Below, one piece after another: positions 1-9,600 of a DNA stretch of 64,000 nucleotides. Within the stretch, counting starts at the first letter, position 1, and every line of letters starts with the position of its first letter. A program made the position numbers and the translations under genes. The notes under the pieces were generated by a model that made no database searches, had not been told where the DNA came from, and was given only the letters and a program-made list of their open reading frames with translations. Source of the DNA: Gordonia iterans (GTDB taxonomy: Bacteria > Actinomycetota > Actinomycetes > Mycobacteriales > Mycobacteriaceae); assembly GCF_002993285.1 (NCBI RefSeq), contig NZ_CP027433.1, positions 1,798,001 to 1,862,000 of the forward strand, read 5' to 3'.

Positions 1-801
1 CGCGCCTCGCGTGTGGTGGTCCCGCAGCATCGGCTCCGGGTCTCGGTGACCGACGAGCGTGTGCTCGACGGCGGCGATCTGCTCGCGCAGGTCTGGGAGG
101 CGTCGTCGCACACTCAAGCGCCGGTGCTGGAGGGGATCGGAATGGCGGCGGGCGCCGACCGCGGCGAGGACGGGGCGAGCGTCCCATGGCAGGTCGCGAC
201 GTCTGGGCGGGGACGTCCGGTGCAGCTGATCCCGGGTGTGCGCGTGCCCGCGGAGTCGATCGGCGCAGCCGTGAGCGGCAGCGTGACGGTGCTGGGCGAG
301 TGCGAGCTCCGGAATCCTGGAACGATCGGTCGTCGAGGGGTCGACCGGCTCGCGCTGGAGCAGATCGCGCCCAACAGCACCTTCACCGAGCCAGGCGACG
401 TCGTCTATCTGCGGACTGCTGATCCGGCGGCGATGGTCGACGATGTCGGCGGCCGGCTGGTGGTGACGCCTGCACGCATCGCCAGATGTCGTGACGTAGA
501 GCTCGCCGGACGAAAGCTGTTGCCGCACATCGTTGCCGCCGACATCGCCGAGCAGCGGTCGGCGAACGTGGACGCGTGGCGGCTGCGCACCGTGCCGGCC
601 GATCAGGCCGATGTCGTCGCGGAGGCACGCGAGCGGATCGAGGCCCGGCGCGGCGAGCTCCGCTCGGAGCTCGCCGCTCTCGACCAGCTTGAACGATCAT
701 TGACCCGCGGCATCACCCGTGGGTTGCTCAGAGCAGAATTCACTAGCGGGACAAGTGATCCCGAGGAGCAGAAGGAGAACGCCACGTGGCGAAGCCGATG
801 A
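1..801 (+). CDS. Restriction-modification-associated protein, specificity-like C-terminal part (5' end outside window)
   Basis: The frame is open from base 1, so the gene begins upstream; only the last ~266 codons are visible. The C-terminal half looks like half of a type I specificity subunit: a beta-rich stretch with the GDVVYLRT type 'this site, this strand' pattern, a LLPHIVAADIAE segment, then a charged helical stretch (roughly the last 60 residues, many E/R/L) resembling the HsdS spacer helix. It overlaps the start of hsdM by 16 bp and runs in the same direction, so it is probably translationally coupled to it. It could equally be the C-terminal target-recognition tail of an N6-adenine methylase; the catalytic motifs would lie outside the window. 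Family assignment is inference; the coding frame itself is well supported by context and overlap. Confidence 0.6.
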   Translation, partial: RASRVVVPQHRLRVSVTDERVLDGGDLLAQVWEASSHTQAPVLEGIGMAAGADRGEDGASVPWQVATSGRGRPVQLIPGVRVPAESIGAAVSGSVTVLGECELRNPGTIGRRGVDRLALEQIAPNSTFTEPGDVVYLRTADPAAMVDDVGGRLVVTPARIARCRDVELAGRKLLPHIVAADIAEQRSANVDAWRLRTVPADQADVVAEARERIEARRGELRSELAALDQLERSLTRGITRGLLRAEFTSGTSDPEEQKENATWRSR

Positions 802-2378
802 CGCCGTCCACCCCGCAGGAACTCAAGGACACGCTCTGGAAGGCGGCCGACAAACTGCGCGGGTCGATGGACGCGTCCCAGTACAAGGACGTGGTCCTGG
901 GTCTGGTGTTCCTGAAGTACGTCTCCGACGCGTTCGAGGAGCGTCGCGAGAAGTTGCGCGACGAGCTCGACGGCGAGTCCGAGGCGTACATCGCCGAAAC
1001 GCTGGAAGACCCGGACGAGTACCGCGCCGAGGGCGTGTTCTGGGTCTCGCCGACCGCGCGGTGGAGTTTCATCGCCGCCAACGCGAAAGGCATCGCGGCG
1101 TCGGGCACCGACGACGCGCAGAGTGTGGGCAAGCTGATCGACGACGCGATGCGGCTGCTGGCCGACGAGAACGAGTCGCTGGGCGGAACGCTGCCGACGA
1201 TCTACGGGCGGGACAACATCGACCAGCGCCGCCTCGGCGAGCTGGTCGACTTGATGAACTCGGTCCAGTTCGCCGGTGGGGGAGCGTCACGGGCGCGAGA
1301 CCTGCTCGGGGAGGTGTACGAGTACTTCCTGGACAAGTTCGCCAAGGCCGAGGGCAAGCGCGGTGGGGAGTTCTATACGCCGCCGTCGGTGGTGCGGGTG
1401 CTGGTGGAGGTGCTGGAACCGCACGAGGGCCGTGTGTACGACCCGTGCTGCGGTTCTGGCGGCATGGTTGTGCAGACCGAGAAGTTCCTGGAGCGGCACG
1501 ACGAGGATCCGACGCGGATCTCGGTGTTCGGCCAGGAACTGAACGAGCGCACCTGGAAGATGGCCAAGATGAACCTGGCGATCCACGGGATCGACACCCA
1601 GGGGCTCGGGTCGCGGTGGCAGGACACGTTCGCCCGGGACATCCATCCGGGCGTGCAGATGGACTACGTGCTCGCGAATCCGCCGTTCAACATCAAGGAT
1701 TGGGCGCGGCGGGAGGACGACGACCGCTGGCGCTTCGGCGTGCCGCCCAAGCGCAACGCCAACTACGCGTGGATGCAGCACATCTGGTCGAAGCTGGCGC
1801 CCGGCGGCGAGGCCGGCGTGGTGATGGCGAACGGCACCATGACGTCCAACACGGGCGGCGAGGGGGAGATCCGCAAGAACATGGTCGTGGCGGACACGGT
1901 CAGCTGCATCGTCGCGCTGCCCGGCCAGTTGTTCCGCGGGACGCAGATCCCGGTGTGCGTCTGGTTCTTCGCCCGCTCCAAGGCCAGTGGGGCGGGTGGT
2001 TCGACGGACCGCTCGCGCCAGGTGCTGTTCATCGACGCCCGCGAGCTCGGGCACATGGTCGACCGCGTCGAGCGCAACCTCTCCGACGACGACATCGAGC
2101 TGATCGCGAACACCTACCGGACCTGGCGGGGTCGCGAGTCGGCGGTCGGGGAGTACGAGGACGTCCCCGGCTTCTGCAAGAGCGTCACCCTCGACGAGAT
2201 CCGCGAAGCGGGCTTCGCATTGACCCCGGGCAGGTATGTGGGCGCCCCTCCCGCTCCGGAGGATTCCGAACCCATCGACGAGAAGATCGCCCGGTTGACC
2301 AAGGAACTCACTGCAGCGCTGGACGAGTCCGCGCGACTGGATGCTGTCGTTCGCGAGCAGCTGGGAAGGCTGTCGTGA
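786..2378 (+). CDS. hsdM: Type I restriction-modification methyltransferase subunit HsdM
   Basis: Modification subunit: methylates adenine N6 in the target chosen by HsdS and is also part of the restriction complex. The 530-residue protein has the expected order: an N-terminal HsdM helical domain (about residues 10-140, LVFLKYVSDAF) followed by the N6-methylase fold with SAM-binding motif DPCCGSGG at about 219-226 and catalytic NPPF at 298-301. Length is usual for the family. The start is GTG at 786, preceded by a purine-rich GAGGAGCAGAAGGAG Shine-Dalgarno region inside the end of the upstream gene. Its stop overlaps the hsdS start (GTGA), which is typical operon coupling. I see nothing missing; it should be active. 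Confidence 0.95.
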   Translation: MAKPMTPSTPQELKDTLWKAADKLRGSMDASQYKDVVLGLVFLKYVSDAFEERREKLRDELDGESEAYIAETLEDPDEYRAEGVFWVSPTARWSFIAANAKGIAASGTDDAQSVGKLIDDAMRLLADENESLGGTLPTIYGRDNIDQRRLGELVDLMNSVQFAGGGASRARDLLGEVYEYFLDKFAKAEGKRGGEFYTPPSVVRVLVEVLEPHEGRVYDPCCGSGGMVVQTEKFLERHDEDPTRISVFGQELNERTWKMAKMNLAIHGIDTQGLGSRWQDTFARDIHPGVQMDYVLANPPFNIKDWARREDDDRWRFGVPPKRNANYAWMQHIWSKLAPGGEAGVVMANGTMTSNTGGEGEIRKNMVVADTVSCIVALPGQLFRGTQIPVCVWFFARSKASGAGGSTDRSRQVLFIDARELGHMVDRVERNLSDDDIELIANTYRTWRGRESAVGEYEDVPGFCKSVTLDEIREAGFALTPGRYVGAPPAPEDSEPIDEKIARLTKELTAALDESARLDAVVREQLGRLS

Positions 2379-3538
2379 CGAAATTCGGTGATCTGCTTTC
2401 GTATCCGCTCCGCAGCGGCGTCACTGTGGCTGCTTCAGCCCGCGGGAGTGGTATTCGAATGGTAAACATGAGGGAGCTCTTTGCACACCGCCAGCTTGGT
2501 GACGTTGATATGGCCCGTGTCGAACTCGGCGACGTTGACGAGGAACGGTATCTGCTCCGCAGCGGCGACCTCCTCTTCGCTCGGCGCTCACTGACTGCTG
2601 AAGGAGCAGGTCAGTGTGCGATTGTTGCGAAAGTCCCGGAACCAACGACATGGGAGAGTTCGATTCTTCGCGCGCGAGTCGATACTGCGAAATCAGACCC
2701 AACCTTCCTCTATTACTACTTTCGTAGTCCACAGGGTCGCCGGCTGATGGCGACGATTGTCGAGCAGGTCGCAGCGGCTGGTATCCGATCGTCTGACCTC
2801 GGGCGACTTGATGTGCCTTGCCCCTCACTAGATCGGCAGTACCGAGTCGCTGAGGTGCTTGGTGCACTGGACGACAAGATCGCCGCGAACCGTTACGTTG
2901 CCGACAGATGCGACTTGCTCCGATCAGAACTGTGGCAGGGTGCGATTCTTGCCGGCGCGCGTTTAGAAGCGCTCAGCACGGTGGCACGGTTCGTAAACGG
3001 GAGGGCATTCACCAAGGACGCAACCGGCACTGGGCGCGTCGTGGTTCGAATCGCTGAACTCAACTCTGGGATCGGCTCGTCGACCGTGTACAACGATATC
3101 GAGGTTGCAGATGACAACACAGTTCGGCCAGGAGACCTCTTGATGGCTTGGTCTGGTTCATTGGTAACACGACGTTGGTTCCGTGATGAGGCGATCGTCA
3201 ATCAGCACATTTTCAAGGTCATCTCAGATCAGGGTTACCCGCACTGGGCGGTTGCCTGTGCGGTGGAATCGCAGATGCCGTACTTCAGGTCACTCGCTGC
3301 AGACAAGGCTACGACGATGGGTCACATACAGCGTCACCACCTCGACGACCCGGTAGCATGGCCCGAGACTATTAATGCAGAATTGAACGCGCTCGGTGAA
3401 ATGCTGTGGCAGCGAGCGCTCGCGGCGGAGACGGAGTCAGAGCGTCTTGCTCGCACCCGCGACGAACTCCTCCCACTTCTCATGGACGGCCGGATCTCGG
3501 TGCGCCAGGCCGCGGATACCGCAGCTCGGGTCCTCTGA
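2375..3538 (+). CDS. hsdS: Type I restriction-modification specificity subunit HsdS
   Basis: DNA-recognition subunit that sets the target sequence of HsdM and HsdR. GTG start overlaps the hsdM stop by 4 bp; the same frame is open further upstream but that part only shadows hsdM. The 387-residue protein has two target-recognition domains, each ended by a conserved helix: ...VAEVLGALDDKIAANR near residue 170-185, and a second region near 325-375 (LGEMLWQRALAAETESERLARTRDELLPLLMDGRI). Base composition is visibly less GC-rich and codon use less biased than in hsdM next to it, as expected for recognition domains that are exchanged by recombination. Target sequence cannot be predicted from this. 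Confidence 0.92.
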   Translation: MTKFGDLLSYPLRSGVTVAASARGSGIRMVNMRELFAHRQLGDVDMARVELGDVDEERYLLRSGDLLFARRSLTAEGAGQCAIVAKVPEPTTWESSILRARVDTAKSDPTFLYYYFRSPQGRRLMATIVEQVAAAGIRSSDLGRLDVPCPSLDRQYRVAEVLGALDDKIAANRYVADRCDLLRSELWQGAILAGARLEALSTVARFVNGRAFTKDATGTGRVVVRIAELNSGIGSSTVYNDIEVADDNTVRPGDLLMAWSGSLVTRRWFRDEAIVNQHIFKVISDQGYPHWAVACAVESQMPYFRSLAADKATTMGHIQRHHLDDPVAWPETINAELNALGEMLWQRALAAETESERLARTRDELLPLLMDGRISVRQAADTAARVL

Positions 3539-3626
3539 GCTGCCTCGACGACTCACTGTCGATTCGGTTCGGGGCAGGCTGTGATCTCCCGCGTCCGCGC
3601 AAGTTCGTCGCAGGCAGCACGGGCGG

Positions 3627-3650
3627 CCTGACCGCGGTGGTGCGGTCAGG
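3627..3650. terminator. Hairpin between hsdS and the convergent DUF222 gene
   Basis: A 9-bp perfect stem (CCTGACCGC / GCGGTCAGG) with a 6-nt loop lies 90 bp after hsdS. No clear U-tract follows on either strand, so terminator function is only probable. Its right arm overlaps the original stop codon of the DUF222 gene at 3646-3648. Confidence 0.45.
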
Positions 3651-3890
3651 ATGCTCGGGTGAGGAGTCGGGCGAGGATCTTTTCGGCTCCCGAGGGTGGG
3701 TCGATCGGGGCGATCACCTGGATCGGGGACGGCCGGTATTGGACGATGATCGTCGGATTCGATCGATCGTCGTCGAAGTCCAGGTCCTGGTCTTGCTCCT
3801 CGGGTGGCCCGAGATCCTCGGGTGGTGCGGGGTCGCCGAGTGGCCCGGTGTCAGGCGACCCAGTGTCCGTGCACGATCCGGAATGGACGG
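3646..3890 (-). pseudogene. Out-of-frame original C-terminal tail of the DUF222 gene
   Basis: Read on the minus strand in the neighbouring frame, this stretch encodes a Pro/Asp-rich linker (SPDTGPLGDPAPPEDLG, then EEQDQDLDFDDD) and ends AEKILARLLTRAS before a TGA at 3646. It has the third-position GC bias of real coding DNA and follows directly on the composition of the DUF222 C-terminus. The best reading is one gene of 3646-5557 with a single indel near 3890; a sequencing error would give the same picture. Confidence 0.6.
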
Positions 3891-5557
3891 GCAGTCTGGT
3901 GTTCGCCCGGTGGCCCGGTCGCGTCCGGTGCAGCGATTACTTCACGCAATGCGCTGACGTCGGGCATTCGTGTGTTGCCGCGCGGTCCGTCGGTGTCTTC
4001 GCGTGAGTCGGTCGTGTCGGGTGGTCCGGTGTCGGCGGTCGGTTCACCTGCTGCTGGGACACGGGCGGGGTCGGGTGCGAGGCGTTCGGGGTGGAACATG
4101 ATGTTGCTCTGCCATGGGGTGCCGCGCCCGACGGGCCGCCACCCGACGTGTCCGGCGTCGGGACCGAAGGTGAGGACCGTCGATTCCCAATGCCCAGGGG
4201 TGGTGCCGTTCATCCGGTTGTGCCGTCCGCATGCCCCACCCAAGCGGTCGATATCGGTCTGGCCGTCGTCGGTCCAGTCGGGCATGTGGTGGGCTTGGGT
4301 GCGGATGAACGGGACGGTGCAGCCCGGTGCGGTGCAGCCCCGGTCGCGGGCGAACAACGCCAACCGTTGCGCCGCCGTCGCGAACCGGCTGGCCCGCCCC
4401 AAATACAGGACCTGTCCGGTGGCCTTGGAGAACACCGCCAGATACGGAACGGTGTCGGCGGCGAACTGCACCAGATCAGACACCGGCATGCGGGTGCCGG
4501 TCGCCGTCCAGGCGATCCCGGCTTGCCGCGCCAAATCCTCATCGGTGACGGTGACTACGACTTGTGAGGGGATTCGGGTGGGTGCGGGTTGTCCGGCCAG
4601 TGCGAGGGCCCAGTCGCAGAGGGCTTCGAGGGCGTCGTGCTGACGCTGCCCGAGTGTGCGGGTGTCCCGCTCTGCTGCGGCCGCGAGTACGGCGGGGTCG
4701 AGGCCGGGTTGGTCGGCGGCCCCGCGTGGGGAGTCGGGGTCGTCGGGGTTGTTCATCCCGGTGGTGGCCCATTGGTGCAGGAGTACTTCGAGTTTGGCGC
4801 GCAGCACCGGGGTCAGGAGAGCGCGGACTTTGCTCATCAACTGCCTATTCTGCGGCTGCAGGTTCAGGGTGCGGCGGCGTTTCCGATCAGTGTCGTCGGC
4901 CAGGGTGCCGTCGGGGTCGAGCCAGGCCAGGATCCGGTTGCCGACCACGGTGACTGCGGCAGGGTCCAGGCGGCGGGCGGCGTCGGCGAGCATGGCTTCG
5001 GCTTTGACCCGCTGGTCATGGGTGACCGCGGAGGGGAGTTTGTCCATGATCTCGGTGACGGCGGCGACGTGGGCGCCGCCGGCGTCCCCGTCGGCGACCG
5101 CCGCCGCGGTCGCCGTCAGACGGGGTTCGAGGCGTTCACCGGTCAGGGCACCCATCGCACCGATCCCTTCGGCGGTGACTCGGCGTCGGCGGGCCTCACC
5201 CACACCCAGGCGGGCGCCGTGGGCATACAGCTGGTGGGTCGAGATGTGCCCGGCACGCCGGTACACGCCCCGATCAGAGATTTCGACGTACAGGGCGGCG
5301 TCGAACACTTCGGCCCGGCGGTGGGTCTGTTCCCGGGCATCGAGCAGACCGAGCAGACCGTTGTCGGATTCGGCGGCCAACAACCTGGTCGCCTCGGCGC
5401 TCAAGCGTTTCTCGGCGGCGGTCTGCACCGCCAGCAACTCTGCGGGCGACAGGCCGGCGATCAGCGTGTCGGGGTCGAAACCAGCGGTGTCGAGACGTGC
5501 GGTGCTGGGCGCGCTCCGGGCGGCGTCGTCGTTGTACGAGATGCCGTTGACGGTCAC
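3851..5557 (-). CDS. DUF222 / 13E12-type HNH endonuclease family protein, frameshifted near its C-terminus
   Basis: Member of the 13E12-repeat family (DUF222 plus HNH), multicopy in mycobacteria and relatives; role unknown, suspected mobile or DNA-processing. The N-terminal two thirds (about residues 30-370) is the helical DUF222 domain. The HNH-like zinc module is CTAPGC ... QAHHMPDW ... GGACGRHNRMN around residues 395-440, with the usual paired histidines and cysteines. I chose GTG at 5557 rather than 5566, because GGGGGAGG sits 8 nt before 5557 but abuts 5566. The open frame ends at 3851, but another frame continues smoothly through an acidic linker to a stop at 3646 (separate entry), so the natural tail has been lost by a one-base shift near 3890. 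It lies opposite to, and inside, the type I RM locus. Confidence 0.85.
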   Translation of the reverse strand: MTVNGISYNDDAARSAPSTARLDTAGFDPDTLIAGLSPAELLAVQTAAEKRLSAEATRLLAAESDNGLLGLLDAREQTHRRAEVFDAALYVEISDRGVYRRAGHISTHQLYAHGARLGVGEARRRRVTAEGIGAMGALTGERLEPRLTATAAAVADGDAGGAHVAAVTEIMDKLPSAVTHDQRVKAEAMLADAARRLDPAAVTVVGNRILAWLDPDGTLADDTDRKRRRTLNLQPQNRQLMSKVRALLTPVLRAKLEVLLHQWATTGMNNPDDPDSPRGAADQPGLDPAVLAAAAERDTRTLGQRQHDALEALCDWALALAGQPAPTRIPSQVVVTVTDEDLARQAGIAWTATGTRMPVSDLVQFAADTVPYLAVFSKATGQVLYLGRASRFATAAQRLALFARDRGCTAPGCTVPFIRTQAHHMPDWTDDGQTDIDRLGGACGRHNRMNGTTPGHWESTVLTFGPDAGHVGWRPVGRGTPWQSNIMFHPERLAPDPARVPAAGEPTADTGPPDTTDSREDTDGPRGNTRMPDVSALREVIAAPDATGPPGEHQTARPFRIVHGHWVA

Positions 5558-5593
5558 GGTGTTCACCTCCCCCGAAGTGCTGTTCCCGCTGGT

Positions 5594-5614
5594 AGAACCG
5601 GTAATTCCGGTTCT
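5594..5614. promoter_or_regulatory. Perfect inverted repeat upstream of the DUF222 gene
   Basis: AGAACCGG-TAATT-CCGGTTCT: two 8-bp arms with a 5-bp AT spacer, 37 bp before the chosen start of the DUF222 gene, in the 110-bp gap between the two minus-strand genes. It may be an operator or part of the promoter of the DUF222 gene, or the terminator of the broken gene upstream. No partner protein can be named. Confidence 0.4.
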
Positions 5615-5675
5615 TCTCTACCTTCTGAAATCCACTCTACGACGGGGGTACGACATGGATGGTCCGCCTCTACGG

Positions 5676-6404
5676 CTACGCCGGATCGGGCGCCGAGTCC
5701 CAGCTTCCCGGGAACAAGCTTCGCCACAGACTGGTCAACCTCGGCAGCACGTCTGCGCGAGTCTTACCGCCCTCCTGACTCCAGATGACCAGATACAAGG
5801 TGGCGAGCGAACCCTCGTCGGCGGTTCGCCAGATCGGATGTTCCGGTGGCAGACCCGAAAGCCATCGCACCGCGAGGAAGTGCTCACCGGCGCGATACAG
5901 CTCGCGGGCGACCATCCATGCGTCGCGCTCGAAAGGGTGGTGCCGCGGTTGCGGAGGACGATCATGCGGCCGAGGGCCTCGTCGATCAGACTGAGCTTGT
6001 TCGGAATGTTCCACTTCGTCAGGTGGTCGTTCTGGGACGGGAACACGACCGGCGGCCCATTCGGAGCGAGGTCGTCCTTCACATACATCACCGAGATCCC
6101 GAACGCCGGCCCGGCGGCCGCGCGAAGGTGTCCAGACCGCTGGGGTGACATTCGGTCGAGGGGAAGTGCGTCGACGATCGCCCCGCGGCGACTGAAACTC
6201 TGCGGCGGCCGGGAAACGGGAGCAGCCGGGAACTGTGCTGCTGGAGTCGTGATCCGGTAGCGGTGTGTCCAGCGTGATGGTCAGGCGCTTCCGGAACCCG
6301 GGGTCGCGCCAGAGCCGACGGGCGATATGCGGGACATCCGGTAGAGAGTCGGACGCGCCCGCGATCGCGTCGACGCCGGTCATGGTTTGCTCGAGAATCC
6401 GCAC
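5676..6404 (-). pseudogene. Unrecognised protein gene broken by two frameshifts
   Basis: Three pieces in two frames look like one former protein of about 240 residues. The first piece (frame A) starts near 6404 or at ATG 6383 and runs VDAIAGASDSLPDVPHIARR ... TITLDTPLPDHDSSSTVP to about 6220. The middle (frame B, about 6210-5945) reads SRRGAIVDALPLDRM ... AFGISVMYVKDDLAPNGPP ... NIPNKLSLIDEALGRMIVL. The end (frame A again, from about 5945) reads FERDAWMVARELYRAGEHF ... TLYLVIWSQEG to a TAG at 5676. The protein-like composition of each piece, and the odd Arg/Pro-rich translation of the intervening frame-A stretch, suggest two compensating indels. I do not recognise the family. Its place between hsdS and hsdR makes a defence-related passenger gene possible, but that is inference. 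Confidence 0.5.
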
Positions 6405-6590
6405 TCATGAAGCAGCCCGTCGCGGACGGCGCTCACATCGGTGGTACCGGGCGTGTATCGATCACACCGGCGAGGCTACGGCGATCGGTGCCCTCGCTGC
6501 GGCAGCAGCGGAGGAGCGACACGAGAACCGGTCCTATCAACAGGTGCACGTGCTGTCCGGTGCTCGCCGGGCATGATTGCGGCAACGAGT

Positions 6591-6605
6591 GATCGGTATC
6601 CGATC
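6591..6605. promoter_or_regulatory. Inverted repeat before hsdR
   Basis: GATCGG-TAT-CCGATC, perfect 6-bp arms, 34 bp upstream of the hsdR start. It could be an operator for hsdR, which here needs its own promoter because it is separated from hsdMS. Short palindromes also occur by chance in such GC-rich DNA. Confidence 0.3.
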
Positions 6606-6638
6606 GCCGCGGGAGCAACGCATCAGGAGGGTCCGCCG

Positions 6639-9600
6639 ATGGCCGGGGTCATGAACGAAGCCGACTGGGAGCAGTGGACGCTCGACCAGCTCGCCGGCCT
6701 GGACTGGCAGTACCGCGCGGGCAGAGACGTCGCACCGGGCAGCGGAGAACGTGAGTCCTGGCGGGACATCGTCCTGCTCGGCACTCTCCGTCAGGCACTG
6801 GAGAACCTGAACCCCGAGGTGCCGATCGGATATCTCGAGCAGGCGATGGCCGAGGTGGTCTCGCCGCGTTCGCAGGATGCGATCACCGAGAACTTCCGCA
6901 TCCACGACATCCTCGTCAACGGCTATCGCGGGATCACCTACACCGACCACGAGGGCCGCGAGGTGACCCCGACCATCCGGTTCGTCGCCGGCGACCCGGT
7001 GCGGAACAAGTACCACGCCGTCAGTCAGGTGACCGTCCGCAGCCGTGAGCACGAACGCCGGTTCGACGTCGTGCTCTACCTCAACGGCCTGCCGGTCTCG
7101 ATCATCGAGCTCAAGCAGGCGGGATCGCTCCGAGCCACCAGCGAGGTGGCGTACAACCAGCTGCAGACCTACCTGCGCGAGCTCCCGATGGCCTTCCGCT
7201 TCGCGAACCTGGTGGTCGCGAGCGACGGCGTCACCGCCCGCTACGGAACCCCCTTCACGCCGTGGAATCATTTCGCGCCGTGGAACGTCGACGACGACGG
7301 TGCCGCCGTGGAACCCGGCACACCGGGCGACGACGGCGAGCCCGCCTTCGGCCTCGACCTCCTGTTGCCGGGCGTCTACAACGTCGAGAGGTTCGGTCAG
7401 TTGCTGCGCGACTTCACCGCGTACGACGAGTCCGACTCGGGACTGAAGATGCGTCTGGCCAAGCCGCACCAGTACTTCGCCGTCACCAAGGCGGTCGCGA
7501 GCACCGTCGTGGCCGTCGATTCCGACGGCCGCGCGGGCGTCGTCTGGCACACGCAGGGCTCGGGCAAGTCGATGGAGATGGAGCTGTACACCGCGAAGGT
7601 GATGCGCCACCCGCGGCTGGCGAACCCCACCGTCGTCGTGCTCACCGACCGCACCGAGCTCGACTCGCAGCTGTTCGACGGCTTCAAGGCGTCGACGCTC
7701 CTTCCAGAACAGCCGAAGCAGGTCGGCAGCCGGGAGGAGTTGCGCACCGAGCTCGCTCAACGTCGTAGCGGTGGAATCTATTTCACGACGTTGCAGAAGT
7801 TCGGACTGACCAAGGCGGAACGGAACGCGGGGGCCGATCATCCTCTCCTGTCCGACCGCCGCAACGTCATCGTCATCGCTGACGAAGCGCACCGTAGTCA
7901 CTATGACGACATCGACGGGTACGCGCGTCATCTCCGCGACGCGCTCCCGCACGCCACCCTGATCGCCTTCACCGGCACGCCGATCCGGGAGGCCGAGCGC
8001 GACACCCGCAAGGTGTTCGGCGACGACATCGACGTCTACGACCTGCACCGCGCCGTCGCCGACGGCGCGACCGTCCCCGTCCTGTTCGAGCAGCGCATGA
8101 TCGACCTCGAGCGCGTGCCCGACCTGACCGACGAGGAGATCGACGACGCCGCCGAGGAACTGACCGGCAGCCTCGACGAGGCTGACAAGGAGCGGATCCA
8201 GCGCGGTGTGGCGGTGCTCGACACCGTGTACGGCGCACCGCAGCGACTCGAGGAGCTGGCCCGAGACCTGGTGACGCACTGGGGAGTTCGCAGCGAGGTG
8301 ATGGTCCCCTTCATCGGCGGACCGGGCAAGGCGATGGTCGTCTGCGCCACTCGGTCGATCGCGGCGCGCCTGTACGAAGAGATCGTCACGCTGCGGCCGG
8401 ACTGGCACGACGACGCCGACGACAAGGGCAAGATCAAAGTCGTGTACACCGCGGCCCCGGGGGATCCCGCGGAGATCACCAAGCATCTCCGGAGGCCGAG
8501 TGCGATCGCGGCGGTGAAGCAGCGCATGAAGGACCCCGACGACGACCTCGAGATGGTGATCGTCAAGGACATGATGCTCACCGGGTTCGACGCTCCCGCG
8601 CTGCACACCTTGTACGTCGACCGGCCGCTCAAGGGCGCCCTGCTGATGCAGACGCTGGCGCGGGTGAACCGCACGTATCGCGGTAAACAAGACGGCCTGC
8701 TCGTCGCCTACTCGCCGCTCACCGAGAACCTGACCAAGGCGCTGCGCGAGTTCACGCGGGACGTCGACGCCGACGGCGAGCGGCTGGTCGGCCGTGACGT
8801 CGCCGAAGCGACCGTGCTACTCCTGGAGTACCTGGCGAAGATCCGGGAGATCGTCGGCGACGACTGGCGGGCGACGGTCCGCGCGGACAAGGCCGCGGGC
8901 TATCGGAAGGCGGCCGCTCAGGTGACCAGCATGCTGCGCGCACCGTCGACCCCGGGCAATTCCGTTCCCGACGATCCGGACGCACGACCTCTCGCCGACC
9001 GGTTCCGGGAGCTGACCGCGAAGCTGGCCCGGACCTGGGCGCTGGCAGCCGGGGGCGCGGAGAACCTGGACCTGGAACGGGTGCGCCCCGAAGTGCGCTT
9101 CTACGAGGAGGTGCGCACCTGGCTCGCCAAGGTGGACGCCCAGGCGCGGCTCAGCCGGGGTGAGCCGATCCCGGACGACATCCGGCGGCAGCTCGCCGGG
9201 ATCGTCGTCGATTCGGCGCGCAGCGACGGCGTCGTCGACATCTATCGGGAGGCCGGACTCGAACTGCCGGACCTGCAGTATCTGACGCCCGAGTGGGTGC
9301 GGGACGCGCAATCCGAGTCGAAGGTGCACCTGGCGATCGAGGCGCTCAAGGCGAGTCTGCAGGACGAAGTGCGCAGGTCCACGGCGACCAATCAGGTCCG
9401 GAGCAAGCAGTTCTCGCAGCGGATCAACGACCTGATGATCAAGTACACCAACCAGCAGCTGACGGCTGCCGAAGTGCTCGCCGCGATGGCCGAGCTGGCC
9501 AGAGACGCCGTCGCGGAATCGAACAGGGGAGCCACCTTCGATCCGCCGCTGTCCGACGACGAGCTCGCGTTCTACGACGTGGTCCACCAGAACGAGGCCG

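Noticed and set aside
719-2374. Upstream extension of the hsdS reading frame (another ~550 codons)
   Set aside because: It overlaps hsdM entirely, is Arg/Gly-rich nonsense, and the GTGA overlap at 2375 gives the proper HsdS N-terminus.
3406-3957. Plus-strand ORFs in the hsdS-DUF222 gap
   Set aside because: They overlap the end of hsdS and run antisense to the displaced DUF222 tail, which has the better coding signal.
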